DNA of 34,306 nt. It comes from Anoxybacillus sp. J5B_2022. GTDB lineage: Bacteria; Bacillota; Bacilli; Bacillales; Anoxybacillaceae. Positions 23,728 to 33,085 of this stretch are shown piece by piece. The stretch is from positions 1 to 34,306 of the forward strand of contig NZ_JAPSMC010000032.1 of assembly GCF_026847645.1 (NCBI RefSeq), read 5' to 3'. The notes beneath the pieces are model-generated. The model searched no databases. It saw only the letters and a list, made by a program, of their open reading frames with translations, and had not been told where the DNA came from. Positions within the stretch are counted from its first letter, which is position 1; each line of letters starts with the position of its first letter. A program made the translations under genes and the position numbers.

Positions 23728-25275
23728 ATGGTACAACCTTATAAACATGAACCATTTACCGATTTTACAGTAGAAGCGAACAAAAAAGCGTTTGAGGAAG
23801 GATTACAAACGGTACAAGCATATCTTGGCCAAGAGTATCCGCTTGTCATTGGCGGAGAACGAATCATGACAGAAGATAAAATTGTTTCGATCAACCCAGC
23901 GAATAAAACAGAAGTTGTTGGTCGCGTAGCGAAAGCAAATAAAGACTTAGCGGAAAAAGCGATGCAAGCAGCCGATGCGGCATTCAAATGGTGGAGCAAA
24001 ACGAAGCCAGAAATGCGTGCGGACATTTTATTCCGCGCCGCTGCCATTGTGCGCCGCCGCAAACATGAGTTTTCTGCGTTGCTTGTAAAAGAAGCAGGTA
24101 AGCCATGGAAAGAAGCAGATGCCGATACAGCGGAAGCGATTGACTTTATGGAATATTATGCACGGCAAATGTTGAAATTAAAAGATGGAATCCCAGTCGA
24201 AAGCCGCCCGGGAGAAACGAACCGTTTCTTCTACATTCCGCTTGGTGTGGGCGTCGTCATCTCGCCATGGAACTTCCCGTTTGCGATCATGGCTGGAACG
24301 ACGGTTGCTGCGCTTGTGACAGGAAATACCGTTCTTTTAAAACCAGCGAGCGCAACGCCAGTTATTGCGTATAAATTTGTCGAAGTGTTAGAAGAAGCAG
24401 GTCTTCCAGCAGGCGTATTAAACTACATTCCAGGAAGTGGTGCGGAAGTAGGCGATTATTTAGTCGACCATCCGCGCACGCGTTTCATTAGCTTCACAGG
24501 CTCGCGCGATGTCGGTATTCGCATTTATGAGCGTGCCGCAAAAGTGCATCCAGGGCAACTTTGGCTCAAGCGCGTCATTGCGGAAATGGGTGGAAAAGAC
24601 ACAATCGTTGTCGACAAAGAAGCGGATTTAGAATTAGCCGCACAATCGATCGTCGCATCGGCATTTGGTTTCTCTGGGCAAAAATGTTCTGCATGCTCGC
24701 GTGTCGTTGCGCTTGAAGAAGTATACGACCAAGTATTAAACCGTGTCGTCGAGTTAACGAAGCAATTAAAAGTCGGCAACCCAGAAGAACAAAGCACATT
24801 TATGGGACCTGTTATCGACCAATCCGCATACAACAAAATTATGGAATATATCGAAATTGGTAAGCAAGAAGGTAAGCTCATGACAGGCGGCGAAGGGGAC
24901 GACTCGAAAGGCTTCTTCATTCAGCCAACGGTGTTTGCGGATGTCGATCCGAAAGCGCGCATTATGCAAGAAGAAATTTTCGGCCCAGTTGTTGCGTTTA
25001 CGAAAGCAAAAGACTTCGATCATGCGCTTGACATTGCAAACAACACAGAATACGGCTTAACAGGCGCCGTCATTTCGAACAACCGCTTTAACTTAGAAAA
25101 AGCGCGTGAGGAGTTCCATGTTGGTAACCTTTACTTTAACCGCGGCTGCACAGGAGCGATCGTCGGCTACCATCCGTTCGGCGGCTTTAACATGTCTGGA
25201 ACAGACTCCAAAGCAGGCGGACCAGACTACTTACTTCTTCATATGCAAGCAAAAACCGTATCAGAAATGTTTTAA
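23728..25275 (+). CDS. rocA: 1-pyrroline-5-carboxylate dehydrogenase
   Basis: This NAD-dependent aldehyde dehydrogenase oxidises pyrroline-5-carboxylate (glutamate semialdehyde) to glutamate in proline and arginine breakdown. The 515-residue protein, the same length as B. subtilis RocA, has general base Glu286 (IAEMGGKD), nucleophile Cys320 ([11 protein letters not shown]), the cofactor-binding [13 protein letters not shown], and [12 protein letters not shown] 23728 follows AAAGGGGG (23713-23720) and gives the expected N terminus (YKHEPFTDF). It is a single-gene unit with its own promoter, possible cre site and terminator. Confidence 0.95.
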   Translation: MVQPYKHEPFTDFTVEANKKAFEEGLQTVQAYLGQEYPLVIGGERIMTEDKIVSINPANKTEVVGRVAKANKDLAEKAMQAADAAFKWWSKTKPEMRADILFRAAAIVRRRKHEFSALLVKEAGKPWKEADADTAEAIDFMEYYARQMLKLKDGIPVESRPGETNRFFYIPLGVGVVISPWNFPFAIMAGTTVAALVTGNTVLLKPASATPVIAYKFVEVLEEAGLPAGVLNYIPGSGAEVGDYLVDHPRTRFISFTGSRDVGIRIYERAAKVHPGQLWLKRVIAEMGGKDTIVVDKEADLELAAQSIVASAFGFSGQKCSACSRVVALEEVYDQVLNRVVELTKQLKVGNPEEQSTFMGPVIDQSAYNKIMEYIEIGKQEGKLMTGGEGDDSKGFFIQPTVFADVDPKARIMQEEIFGPVVAFTKAKDFDHALDIANNTEYGLTGAVISNNRFNLEKAREEFHVGNLYFNRGCTGAIVGYHPFGGFNMSGTDSKAGGPDYLLLHMQAKTVSEMF

Positions 25276-25278
25276 TGG

Positions 25279-25313
25279 AACACCCCGCCTAGCATAAAAG
25301 GCGGGGTGTTTTT
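25279..25313 (+). terminator. Strong terminator after rocA
   Basis: AACACCCCGCCT (25279-25290) pairs perfectly over 12 bp with AGGCGGGGTGTT (25299-25310) and runs into TTTTT. It separates rocA from the convergent coiled-coil gene. Confidence 0.9.
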
Positions 25314-25317
25314 CACA

Positions 25318-25836
25318 TCAAAACAACCGATTTCTCATTTTGAAAAGTTCTCGCTCAGTCATCGTTGTTTTATGAACGGTGAAATCGACGTCAAGTTGGA
25401 GGTTGTTAAGACGTTCGTTGAATTGTTCGTAGTGGGAATCGACTTTTTCGCTGAGCATGCGGATTTCTTGCTTCATCGCAGTTATTTCACCGTGCATGCG
25501 ATGGACGTCCATCGTTAATGATTCGAGTTTAGCGTCTGTTTCCTCTTGGCGATGGAGTAGAGCATTGACTAGGTCGTAAAGCTCTTTTTGTCCATTTTTT
25601 AATGCTTCCTGTTCTTCGCGAATAAGTTTTAGCTCTTCTCGGAAGGTCTTCTGTTCTTCTCGAATGGCTTTTTGTTCTTCTCGAATGGCTTTTTGTTCTT
25701 CTCGAATGGCTTTTTGTTCTTCTCGAATGGCTTTTTGTTCTTCTCGAATGGCTTTTTGTTCTTCGCGAATGTCCTGCAATTCTTTTTGGATGTCTGTGAC
25801 GACGTGTAAAATTTTCTCCAACAATTGCTCGCTCAT
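25318..25836 (-). CDS. Coiled-coil protein with heptad QKAIREE repeats
   Basis: A 172-residue, highly charged, cytosolic protein without signal or membrane segment. Residues 27-61 are five identical QKAIREE heptads, flanked by diverged copies (TFREELK, LIREEQEAL), and predict a long alpha-helical coiled coil. The rest (KLESLTMDVHRMHGEITAMKQ and beyond) also shows heptad spacing. ATG 25836 has AAAGGAGGTGAG upstream; longer readings would run through the promoter and the adeC terminator. Similar Glu/Gln/Lys-rich coiled-coil proteins occur in Geobacillus, but I know no function. It may be a structural or scaffolding protein, or simply a locus prone to expansion. Confidence 0.8.
   Translation of the reverse strand: MSEQLLEKILHVVTDIQKELQDIREEQKAIREEQKAIREEQKAIREEQKAIREEQKAIREEQKTFREELKLIREEQEALKNGQKELYDLVNALLHRQEETDAKLESLTMDVHRMHGEITAMKQEIRMLSEKVDSHYEQFNERLNNLQLDVDFTVHKTTMTERELFKMRNRLF
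25654..25758. repeat. Five perfect 21-bp tandem repeats
   Basis: Five identical 21-bp units run from 25654 to 25758, each encoding QKAIREE on the minus strand. Diverged units flank them at about 25612-25653 and 25759-25779. The unit length is a multiple of three, so copy-number change keeps the frame. Base-perfect identity suggests recent expansion. Confidence 0.95.
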
Positions 25837-25863
25837 CTTCTCACCTCCTTTGCACACAACCAT

Positions 25864-25872
25864 ATTATAACA
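25864..25872 (-). promoter_or_regulatory. Extended -10 promoter of the coiled-coil gene
   Basis: TGTTATAAT on the minus strand is a perfect extended -10 element with no good -35. It sits just after the adeC terminator, giving the downstream gene its own start. Confidence 0.55.
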
Positions 25873-25881
25873 TCGTTCGAC

Positions 25882-25908
25882 AAAAAAGAGGGATAAAAAA
25901 ATCCCTCT
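25882..25908 (-). terminator. Terminator of adeC overlapping its stop codon
   Basis: On the minus strand AGAGGGAT and ATCCCTCT (25908-25901 with 25894-25887) form a perfect 8-bp stem followed by six T residues. The first stem bases include part of the adeC stop codon. Confidence 0.85.
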
Positions 25909-27619
25909 ATGCCTCCACATCAATAAATTGAAACGATGAGACGTCAAATAAGCCTTGGTCGGTTAATTTGAGTTCTGGAATGACTGGCAACGCTAAAAAG
26001 GCGAGTGTAATAAATGGGTTAAATTCGTTCGATGCCCCAATGGTCATTAAAGCGTCGTGAATCGTTTGTAGCCGCTCTAATACTTCTTCATAACTTTTAG
26101 CTGTCATCAGCCCACCGATTTCAAGTGGCAAGTCTGCCAAAACGCGTCCGTTTTCGACAACGACAAGTCCGCCGTTTATGTTTTTTATTTGTTCAATCGC
26201 AACGATGATATCGTCATCGTTCGTTCCGGTAGCGGTGATGTTATGCGAGTCATGGGCAATCGATGAGGCAATCGCTCCTTTTTTCAATTGAAAGCCGTTG
26301 ACGATGCCAACGCCGACACCGAGACCGCGATGACGTTCGACGACAACAAGTTTCAACAAATCTCGTTCAACGGACGGTTGAAAGACGTCATTTTCGACCT
26401 CTACTTGTGTGACGAGTCGTTTTGTATGCAAATGGTTCGGGATAATTTGAATCACATTTGCCGTATTCCCACGTGTAAACGGAATTTGTAAATCCGCATG
26501 TGTCACGTTTTTAGCATAAACAGAATGTGTGATCGTTTTTTCAATATGTGCTGCTTTGTCTACTGAAAATCGTGCTTTTCCGTTTTCGGCAACGAGTATG
26601 CCATTTTTATAGACGTGCGTAATCGAGAATGACTGTAAATCTTCCACAAACAAAAAGTCGGCATCGTACCCAGGGGCGATGGCGCCTTTCGTGTAAAGGC
26701 GATAACATTCTGCTGCATTTAACGTCGCCATTTGAATCGCTGTAATCGGCTCCATGCCTGCTTGAATCGCTAGGCGAATATGATGATCAATACTTCCTTC
26801 GGTGACAAGCTCGTCAATATGTTTATCGTCTGTGCAAAATAAAAAGCGGCGGGCGTTATACGTATTGACAGCCGGAAGTAGCTTGTTCAAATCTTTTGCG
26901 ACCGACCCTTCGCGAATAAGGACGTACATCCCACGGCGAATGCGTTCAAGCGCTTCTGAAACGGTAACACATTCATGATCGGTATGAACCATTGCGCTCC
27001 GATATACGTTTATCGCCGTTTCATTAAGACCAGCCAAATGACCATCGATCAGCTTGCCGGCTTGTAATGTGATCGTTAGTTTATCGAGCATTTGTTGTTG
27101 TCCGTGCAAAAGCGCTGGATAGTCCATCACTTCCGCAAGTCCGAGCACGCGCGGATGAGAAAGGAACGGTGCTAAATGCTCAGCATGCAATGTTGCACCA
27201 GCATGTTCAAAAGCGGTCGCCGGCACGCACGATGGCAACATGACATATACATCGAGCGGAATGTGCTCAGAATCATTAAGCATGAACTCGATTCCTTCCG
27301 TTCCAGCAACGTTTGCAATTTCGTGCGGATCGGTAATGACTGTCGTTACGCCATGCGGAACGACGACGCGGGAAAATTCACTCGGTGTGACCATCGATGA
27401 TTCGATATGAACGTGTCCATCAATAAGCCCAGGGCATACGTATTTTCCTTGTGCGTCAATGATCGTATGACCGTCATATGCACCGATACCGACGATTTTT
27501 CCATCTGCAATCGCGATATCCGCCTGTATGATTTCATGCGTAAATACGTTAACAATTTTTCCATTTTTGACGACAACATCGGCTAGTTGCCGTTTGGAAG
27601 CTACCGCAAGCTGTTTCAT
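25907..27619 (-). CDS. adeC: Adenine deaminase
   Basis: AdeC hydrolyses adenine to hypoxanthine and ammonia, feeding purine salvage. The 570-residue protein has the metal-binding GLIDGHVHIESSM (His69, His71, Glu73), then LAEVMDYPALL, DGHLAGLNETAINVY, HTDHE and FCTDDKHIDEL. The C-terminal adenine-deaminase domain includes IAHDSHNITATGTND. The start ATG 27619 follows GAGGAGGAG six bases upstream; longer in-frame readings would translate the riboswitch and are rejected. It is divergent from gatCAB. Control appears to be through a guanine-class riboswitch on translation. It is only distantly similar to yerA in this window. Confidence 0.95.
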   Translation of the reverse strand: MKQLAVASKRQLADVVVKNGKIVNVFTHEIIQADIAIADGKIVGIGAYDGHTIIDAQGKYVCPGLIDGHVHIESSMVTPSEFSRVVVPHGVTTVITDPHEIANVAGTEGIEFMLNDSEHIPLDVYVMLPSCVPATAFEHAGATLHAEHLAPFLSHPRVLGLAEVMDYPALLHGQQQMLDKLTITLQAGKLIDGHLAGLNETAINVYRSAMVHTDHECVTVSEALERIRRGMYVLIREGSVAKDLNKLLPAVNTYNARRFLFCTDDKHIDELVTEGSIDHHIRLAIQAGMEPITAIQMATLNAAECYRLYTKGAIAPGYDADFLFVEDLQSFSITHVYKNGILVAENGKARFSVDKAAHIEKTITHSVYAKNVTHADLQIPFTRGNTANVIQIIPNHLHTKRLVTQVEVENDVFQPSVERDLLKLVVVERHRGLGVGVGIVNGFQLKKGAIASSIAHDSHNITATGTNDDDIIVAIEQIKNINGGLVVVENGRVLADLPLEIGGLMTAKSYEEVLERLQTIHDALMTIGASNEFNPFITLAFLALPVIPELKLTDQGLFDVSSFQFIDVEA

Positions 27620-27625
27620 CGTTTG

Positions 27626-27728
27626 CTCCTCCTCTTTTTCCACTCGATACGAGGAGTATCCCTCGTAGTCAAACGATTTACGGTCGTTTGGTAGAAACTT
27701 TCGAACCATATTCCCGAAATTATACGAG
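27626..27728 (-). promoter_or_regulatory. Guanine-class riboswitch upstream of adeC, predicted translational
   Basis: Read on the minus strand, the aptamer runs 27728-27662. P1 is CTCGTA/TACGAG, followed by TATAAT. P2 is TTTCGGG/TTCGAAA around AATATGG, then TTTCTACC. P3 is CAAACGA/TCGTTTG around CCGTAAA, then GACTACGAG. The discriminator (position 27668) is C, so guanine or hypoxanthine is the expected ligand. No terminator with a T tract follows. The P1 3' strand TACGAGG (27667-27661) can instead pair with CCTCGTA (27654-27648). When ligand holds P1, the freed CTCCTC (27656-27651) is complementary to the GAGGAG of the ribosome site (27634-27626). This predicts ligand-dependent repression of translation. 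Confidence 0.9.
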
Positions 27729-27752
27729 TTGTTAGTGAACGAAATTTTTTTC

Positions 27753-27781
27753 ATTGTATGCTTACAGGAGCGTTTCGTCAA
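27753..27781 (-). promoter_or_regulatory. Sigma-A promoter of adeC
   Basis: On the minus strand TTGACG (27781-27776) and TACAAT (27758-27753) are 17 bp apart. Initiation near 27746 is about 18 nt before the riboswitch aptamer. Confidence 0.75.
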
Positions 27782-27809
27782 ACATTTTTCAACTCGTTCA
27801 TGGCAAATG

Positions 27810-27839
27810 TTGCTTCATTCAACGAAAGTTTGGTATCAT
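27810..27839 (+). promoter_or_regulatory. Candidate promoter of gatCAB
   Basis: TTGCTT (27810-27815) and TATCAT (27834-27839) are 18 bp apart, about 40 bp before gatC. The match is moderate and other hexamers nearby cannot be excluded. Confidence 0.4.
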
Positions 27840-27879
27840 CATAGTATTGCAAAGGTCGACAATATCGGAGGTGAGAGGA

Positions 27880-28170
27880 ATGTCAAGAATTTCAATCGAG
27901 CAAGTGAAACACGTGGCGCATTTAGCGCGATTAGCGATCACGGAAGAAGAGGCAGAAATGTTCACGAAACAACTAGATGCAATTATTACATTCGCAGAGC
28001 AGCTCAATGAACTCGACACTGAAAACGTGCCGCCGACTTCACATGTATTAAACATGAAAAATGTCATGCGCGACGATGTGCCAACAGCGGGGCTTCCGCT
28101 AGAAGACGTCTTGAAAAACGCACCAGACCAACAAGACGGTCAGTTCCGCGTACCAGCGATTTTAGAATAA
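27880..28170 (+). CDS. gatC: Glutamyl/aspartyl-tRNA amidotransferase subunit C
   Basis: GatC is the small (96 aa) belt-like subunit that holds GatA and GatB together in the enzyme converting Glu-tRNA(Gln) to Gln-tRNA(Gln), and Asp-tRNA(Asn) to Asn-tRNA(Asn) where needed. Family hallmarks are [20 protein letters not shown] and [20 protein letters not shown] near the C terminus. GGAGGTGAG precedes the ATG. gatA follows after 12 nt. Confidence 0.96.
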   Translation: MSRISIEQVKHVAHLARLAITEEEAEMFTKQLDAIITFAEQLNELDTENVPPTSHVLNMKNVMRDDVPTAGLPLEDVLKNAPDQQDGQFRVPAILE

Positions 28171-28182
28171 GGGGGGAAAACT

Positions 28183-29640
28183 ATGGCACTGTTTGATTAT
28201 AAACTATCGGAATTACACGGGATGTTACATAAAAAGGAAATCTCCGTATCCGATTTAGTGGACGAATCATTTAAACGGATCGCGGAAGTAGACGAAAAAG
28301 TACAAGCGTTTTTAACGTTAAACGAAGAGCAAGCGCGCGCGAAAGCGAAAGAATTAGATGAAAAGTTAGCGACTGAAACCGAATTCGGCTTGTTGTTTGG
28401 CATGCCGATCGGCATTAAAGATAACATTGTGACAAAAGGGCTGCGCACGACATGCGCAAGCAAAATTCTTTATAACTTTGACCCGATTTATGACGCGACG
28501 GTAATGGAGCGGCTGCATGAAGCGGACGCGATTACGATTGGGAAGTTGAACATGGATGAGTTTGCGATGGGGTCTTCGACAGAAAACTCTGGATTTCAAC
28601 TAACGCGCAATCCGTGGGATTTAGAGCGTGTACCGGGCGGCTCTAGCGGCGGTTCAGCGGCGGCGGTGGCGGCAGGCGAAGTGCCGTTTGCGCTCGGGTC
28701 AGACACGGGCGGCTCGATTCGTCAACCAGCTGCGTTTTGCGGTGTCGTTGGCTTAAAACCGACGTATGGCCGTGTATCGCGCTATGGGCTTGTCGCATTT
28801 GCCTCCTCGCTTGACCAAATTGGGCCGATTACGCGTACCGTTGAAGATAACGCCTACTTACTACAAGCCATTTCTGGCTTAGATCCGATGGATTCGACAT
28901 CGGCAAACGTCGACGTTCCGGATTATGTGTCCGCATTAACAGGCGACATTCAAGGATTGAAAATCGCTGTGCCAAAAGAATATTTAGGTGAAGGTGTATC
29001 GGAAGAAGTGCGCCAATCGGTGCTTGATGCCCTAAAAGTATTAGAAAGCTTAGGCGCAACGTGGGAAGAAGTATCGCTTCCTCATTCGAAATACGCGCTT
29101 GCGACGTATTATTTATTAGCGTCTTCAGAAGCATCTGCGAACCTTGCCCGCTTTGACGGTGTTCGCTATGGCTATCGGACAGATAATGCGAAAAACTTGA
29201 TTGACATGTATAAACAAACGCGCAGCGAAGGGTTCGGTAACGAAGTGAAACGCCGCATTATGCTTGGAACGTTTGCGTTAAGCTCTGGCTACTATGATGC
29301 ATATTACAAAAAAGCACAAAAAGTGCGGACGCTCATTAAACGTGACTTTGAAAATGTTTTTGAAAAATATGACGTCATTATCGGGCCGACAACACCAACG
29401 CCAGCGTTTAAAATTGGTGAAAAAACGAGCGATCCATTAACGATGTACGCAAACGACATTTTAACGATCCCAGTAAACCTTGCCGGTGTTCCAGGTATTT
29501 CGATTCCATGCGGATTTGTCGACGGGCTTCCGGTTGGTTTGCAAATTATCGGCAAACATTTCGATGAAAGCACGATTTACCGTGTAGCTCATGCGTTCGA
29601 GCAAGCGACAAACTATCATAAACAAAAACCGACATTGTAA
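28183..29640 (+). CDS. gatA: Glutamyl/aspartyl-tRNA amidotransferase subunit A
   Basis: GatA is the amidase-signature glutaminase that supplies ammonia to GatB. The 485-residue product has the complete Ser-cis-Ser-Lys triad: Lys79 (PIGIKDN), Ser154 ([10 protein letters not shown]) and Ser178 ([12 protein letters not shown]). AAGGGGGG lies upstream of the ATG. gatB follows after 14 nt with an equally strong ribosome site, suggesting balanced expression of the complex. Confidence 0.97.
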   Translation: MALFDYKLSELHGMLHKKEISVSDLVDESFKRIAEVDEKVQAFLTLNEEQARAKAKELDEKLATETEFGLLFGMPIGIKDNIVTKGLRTTCASKILYNFDPIYDATVMERLHEADAITIGKLNMDEFAMGSSTENSGFQLTRNPWDLERVPGGSSGGSAAAVAAGEVPFALGSDTGGSIRQPAAFCGVVGLKPTYGRVSRYGLVAFASSLDQIGPITRTVEDNAYLLQAISGLDPMDSTSANVDVPDYVSALTGDIQGLKIAVPKEYLGEGVSEEVRQSVLDALKVLESLGATWEEVSLPHSKYALATYYLLASSEASANLARFDGVRYGYRTDNAKNLIDMYKQTRSEGFGNEVKRRIMLGTFALSSGYYDAYYKKAQKVRTLIKRDFENVFEKYDVIIGPTTPTPAFKIGEKTSDPLTMYANDILTIPVNLAGVPGISIPCGFVDGLPVGLQIIGKHFDESTIYRVAHAFEQATNYHKQKPTL

Positions 29641-29654
29641 GGGGGGAGATCACG

Positions 29655-31085
29655 ATGAATTTTGAAATCGTCATCGGACTTGAAGTCCACGTTGAGCTGA
29701 AAACAAAATCGAAAATTTTCTCAAGCAGCCCAAACGCATTCGGAGCGCCCCCAAACACACAAACGAGCGTCATTGACTTAGGGTATCCAGGCGTTCTTCC
29801 GGTGTTGAACAAACAAGCGGTCGAATTTGCGATGAAAGCAGCAATGGCGTTAAACTGCGAAATCGCCACAGAAACGAAATTTGACCGAAAAAATTATTTT
29901 TATCCGGACAACCCGAAAGCGTACCAAATCTCACAATACGACCAACCAATCGGCCAAAACGGTTGGATTGAAATTGAAGTGAACGGCAAAAAGAAAAAAA
30001 TCGGCATTACGCGTATTCATTTAGAAGAAGATGCCGGAAAACTGACGCATACAGGCGATGGCTATTCGTTAGTCGATTTCAACCGTCAAGGCACGCCGCT
30101 CATTGAAATTGTATCGGAACCGGACATTCGCTCACCAGAAGAAGCGTATGCGTATTTAGAAAAATTAAAGTCGATCATTCAATATACAGGCGTATCGGAT
30201 TGCAAAATGGAAGAAGGCTCGCTTCGTTGTGACGCAAACATTTCCCTTCGCCCAATCGGTTCAGACAAGTTCGGCACGAAAACAGAATTGAAAAACTTAA
30301 ACTCGTTTAACTTCGTTCGTCAAGGACTTGAGTACGAAGCGAAACGCCAAGAGAAAATTTTACTTTCTGGCGGTGTGATCCAGCAAGAAACACGCCGTTT
30401 TGATGAAGCGACAAAAACAACGATTTTAATGCGCACAAAAGAAGGTTCGGAAGACTATCGTTACTTCCCGGAACCAGATTTAGTGATGCTCTATATCGAT
30501 GAGGAATGGAAAGAACGCGTTCGCGCTTCTATCCCAGAGCTTCCAGACGCGCGGCAAAAACGATACGTAGAAGAACTCGGCTTGCCGGAGTATGATGCGA
30601 AAGTGTTAACACTCACAAAAGAAATGGCGGATTTCTTTGAAGCAACGGTTGCAAATGGAGCGGATCCGAAGCTTGCATCGAACTGGCTGATGGTTGAAGT
30701 ATCTGCTTATTTAAACGCAGAACAAAAAGAATTGCACGACATTGCTTTAACACCAGAAAGTCTTGCAGGCATGATTAAACTTATTCAAAACGGTACAATT
30801 TCGTCAAAAATTGCGAAGAAAATCTTTAAAGAACTTGTGGAAAAAGGCGGCGATCCAGAGCAAATCGTCAAACAACAAGGGCTTGTGCAAATTTCTGACG
30901 AAGCAACGTTGCGCAAAATTGTGTTAGAAGTGCTCGACGCGAATCCGCAATCGGTCGAAGACTTCAAAAACGGAAAAGACCGCGCGATCGGCTTCTTAGT
31001 CGGCCAAATTATGAAAGCGACAAAAGGACAAGCCAACCCACCGCTTGTGAATAAGCTGTTAGTAGAGGAAATTGGAAAACGATAA
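29655..31085 (+). CDS. gatB: Glutamyl/aspartyl-tRNA amidotransferase subunit B
   Basis: GatB binds the misacylated tRNA, phosphorylates the acyl group and amidates it with ammonia from GatA. The 476-residue protein starts with the signature [20 protein letters not shown]. It contains [16 protein letters not shown] and the metal/kinase region [13 protein letters not shown] and [18 protein letters not shown]. It ends in the YqeY-like tRNA-binding tail ([21 protein letters not shown]). It is the last gene of the operon before the compositional change to the right. Confidence 0.97.
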   Translation: MNFEIVIGLEVHVELKTKSKIFSSSPNAFGAPPNTQTSVIDLGYPGVLPVLNKQAVEFAMKAAMALNCEIATETKFDRKNYFYPDNPKAYQISQYDQPIGQNGWIEIEVNGKKKKIGITRIHLEEDAGKLTHTGDGYSLVDFNRQGTPLIEIVSEPDIRSPEEAYAYLEKLKSIIQYTGVSDCKMEEGSLRCDANISLRPIGSDKFGTKTELKNLNSFNFVRQGLEYEAKRQEKILLSGGVIQQETRRFDEATKTTILMRTKEGSEDYRYFPEPDLVMLYIDEEWKERVRASIPELPDARQKRYVEELGLPEYDAKVLTLTKEMADFFEATVANGADPKLASNWLMVEVSAYLNAEQKELHDIALTPESLAGMIKLIQNGTISSKIAKKIFKELVEKGGDPEQIVKQQGLVQISDEATLRKIVLEVLDANPQSVEDFKNGKDRAIGFLVGQIMKATKGQANPPLVNKLLVEEIGKR

Positions 31086-31098
31086 TGAAACAATAGGA

Positions 31099-31125
31099 GG
31101 CCTGCCCACCGGCAGGCTCTGTTTT
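31099..31125 (+). terminator. Terminator of gatCAB
   Basis: GCCTGCC (31100-31106) and GGCAGGC (31111-31117) form a tight stem with a CACC loop, followed by TCTGTTTTC. Confidence 0.7.
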
Positions 31126-31159
31126 CAATAAAAATTTTTGCACTATTAAAAAAATAAAA

Positions 31160-31189
31160 TTGACAAACGTTGTGATCGAATGATAGATT
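31160..31189 (+). promoter_or_regulatory. Candidate promoter of the metY pseudogene
   Basis: A perfect TTGACA (31160-31165) and TAGATT (31184-31189) are 18 bp apart, in an AT-rich leader. No S-box or T-box structure is visible between here and the start codon. Confidence 0.5.
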
Positions 31190-31260
31190 TTTTATAAGAA
31201 AAAACCAATTGATTTAGTAGGATATGAAATCTCGAAGGGGCAAAGAGGGGAGAGGAAACG

Positions 31261-32565
<1,305 letters not shown>

Positions 32566-32604
32566 AAGTAGCGAAGCGGATATAGGAAACATTTAGAAAA
32601 TATA

Positions 32605-32642
32605 AAGAGTGTCCTAAGCGAAAAAACAGGGCGCTCTTTTTT
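32605..32642 (+). terminator. Terminator after metY
   Basis: AAGAGTGTCC (32605-32614) pairs along 10 positions, two of them G-U, with GGGCGCTCTT (32629-32638). Six T residues follow. Confidence 0.8.
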
Positions 32643-32955
32643 GATTTGCGGAGCAAACCGTTCTTCTCCTTCCCATTGTTCACGGCTTTCACTTTTGCGC
32701 AATTCCGGCACGCAAAGCAGCATCCTGAGAGCTGGCTGGCAACGATCGTGCGGAGGCCAGCGAATACACGACGGGCAGCGGGCATCACCCCCGCTTCCTT
32801 GATAGAAACCGCATCGCCTTGGCCCGAGATCTTTCTTACGCGTATGATAGCATTTAAGTTGCATATAGTGATGCTAGTTGAACGCAGCGTTCCACTAGCA
32901 TCACGGGTCAATGATTTTGTATAAGCATGGATAAAATCTTCTGTTCGAAATTTTT
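32643..32955. other. GC-rich stretch without a supportable gene
   Basis: Open frames exist on both strands (for example plus 32646-32924 and a minus frame crossing 32864), but none has a ribosome site, a recognisable domain or protein-like composition. The first 190 bases are GC-rich like metY and the rest is AT-richer. The clearest structure is the palindrome at 32868-32904. It may be the former downstream flank of the transferred metY or an IS remnant. Confidence 0.5.
32868..32904. repeat. 37-bp near-perfect palindrome
   Basis: GTGATGCTAGTTGAACGC (32868-32885) and GCGTTCCACTAGCATCAC (32887-32904) are inverted copies with 17 of 18 matches around a single central A. No T tract follows, so it is not a normal terminator. 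It could be a large dyad operator or the hairpin end of a mobile element. Confidence 0.85.
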
Positions 32956-33025
32956 GGCTCTTCACCACAAGTTGTACTTGAGATTTTAAGATAGGTATGC
33001 ATAGAGAAAATAGAGGGTACAAAAA

Positions 33026-33085
33026 ATGCGAATTTTCCTGTATGGTAAAGGTGACCAAGCCAACCCATTGGAGGAAAATTCGCAT
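33026..33085 (+). promoter_or_regulatory. Hairpin occluding the transposase ribosome site and start
   Basis: ATGCGAATTTTCC (33026-33038) and GGAAAATTCGCAT (33073-33085) are perfect 13-bp inverted copies with a 34-nt loop. The right arm covers the last bases of the GGAGG site and the first two bases of the ATG at 33084. In mRNA this would hide translation initiation. Confidence 0.75.

Noticed and set aside
25654-25758. Regular short repeats that might suggest a CRISPR array
   Set aside because: The units are directly adjacent with no spacers, are 21 bp, and lie in frame inside a coiled-coil gene.
27620-27781. N-terminal extension of adeC to a 624-residue product
   Set aside because: The extension would translate the riboswitch aptamer and overlap the promoter; a strong ribosome site marks ATG 27619.
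31118-31260. S-box or T-box leader upstream of metY
   Set aside because: The AT-rich leader shows neither the S-box core nor a T-box sequence, and no terminator/antiterminator pair.
32646-32924. 92-residue plus-strand frame after the metY terminator
   Set aside because: No ribosome site or family resemblance; it runs through the palindrome and starts within the terminator tail.
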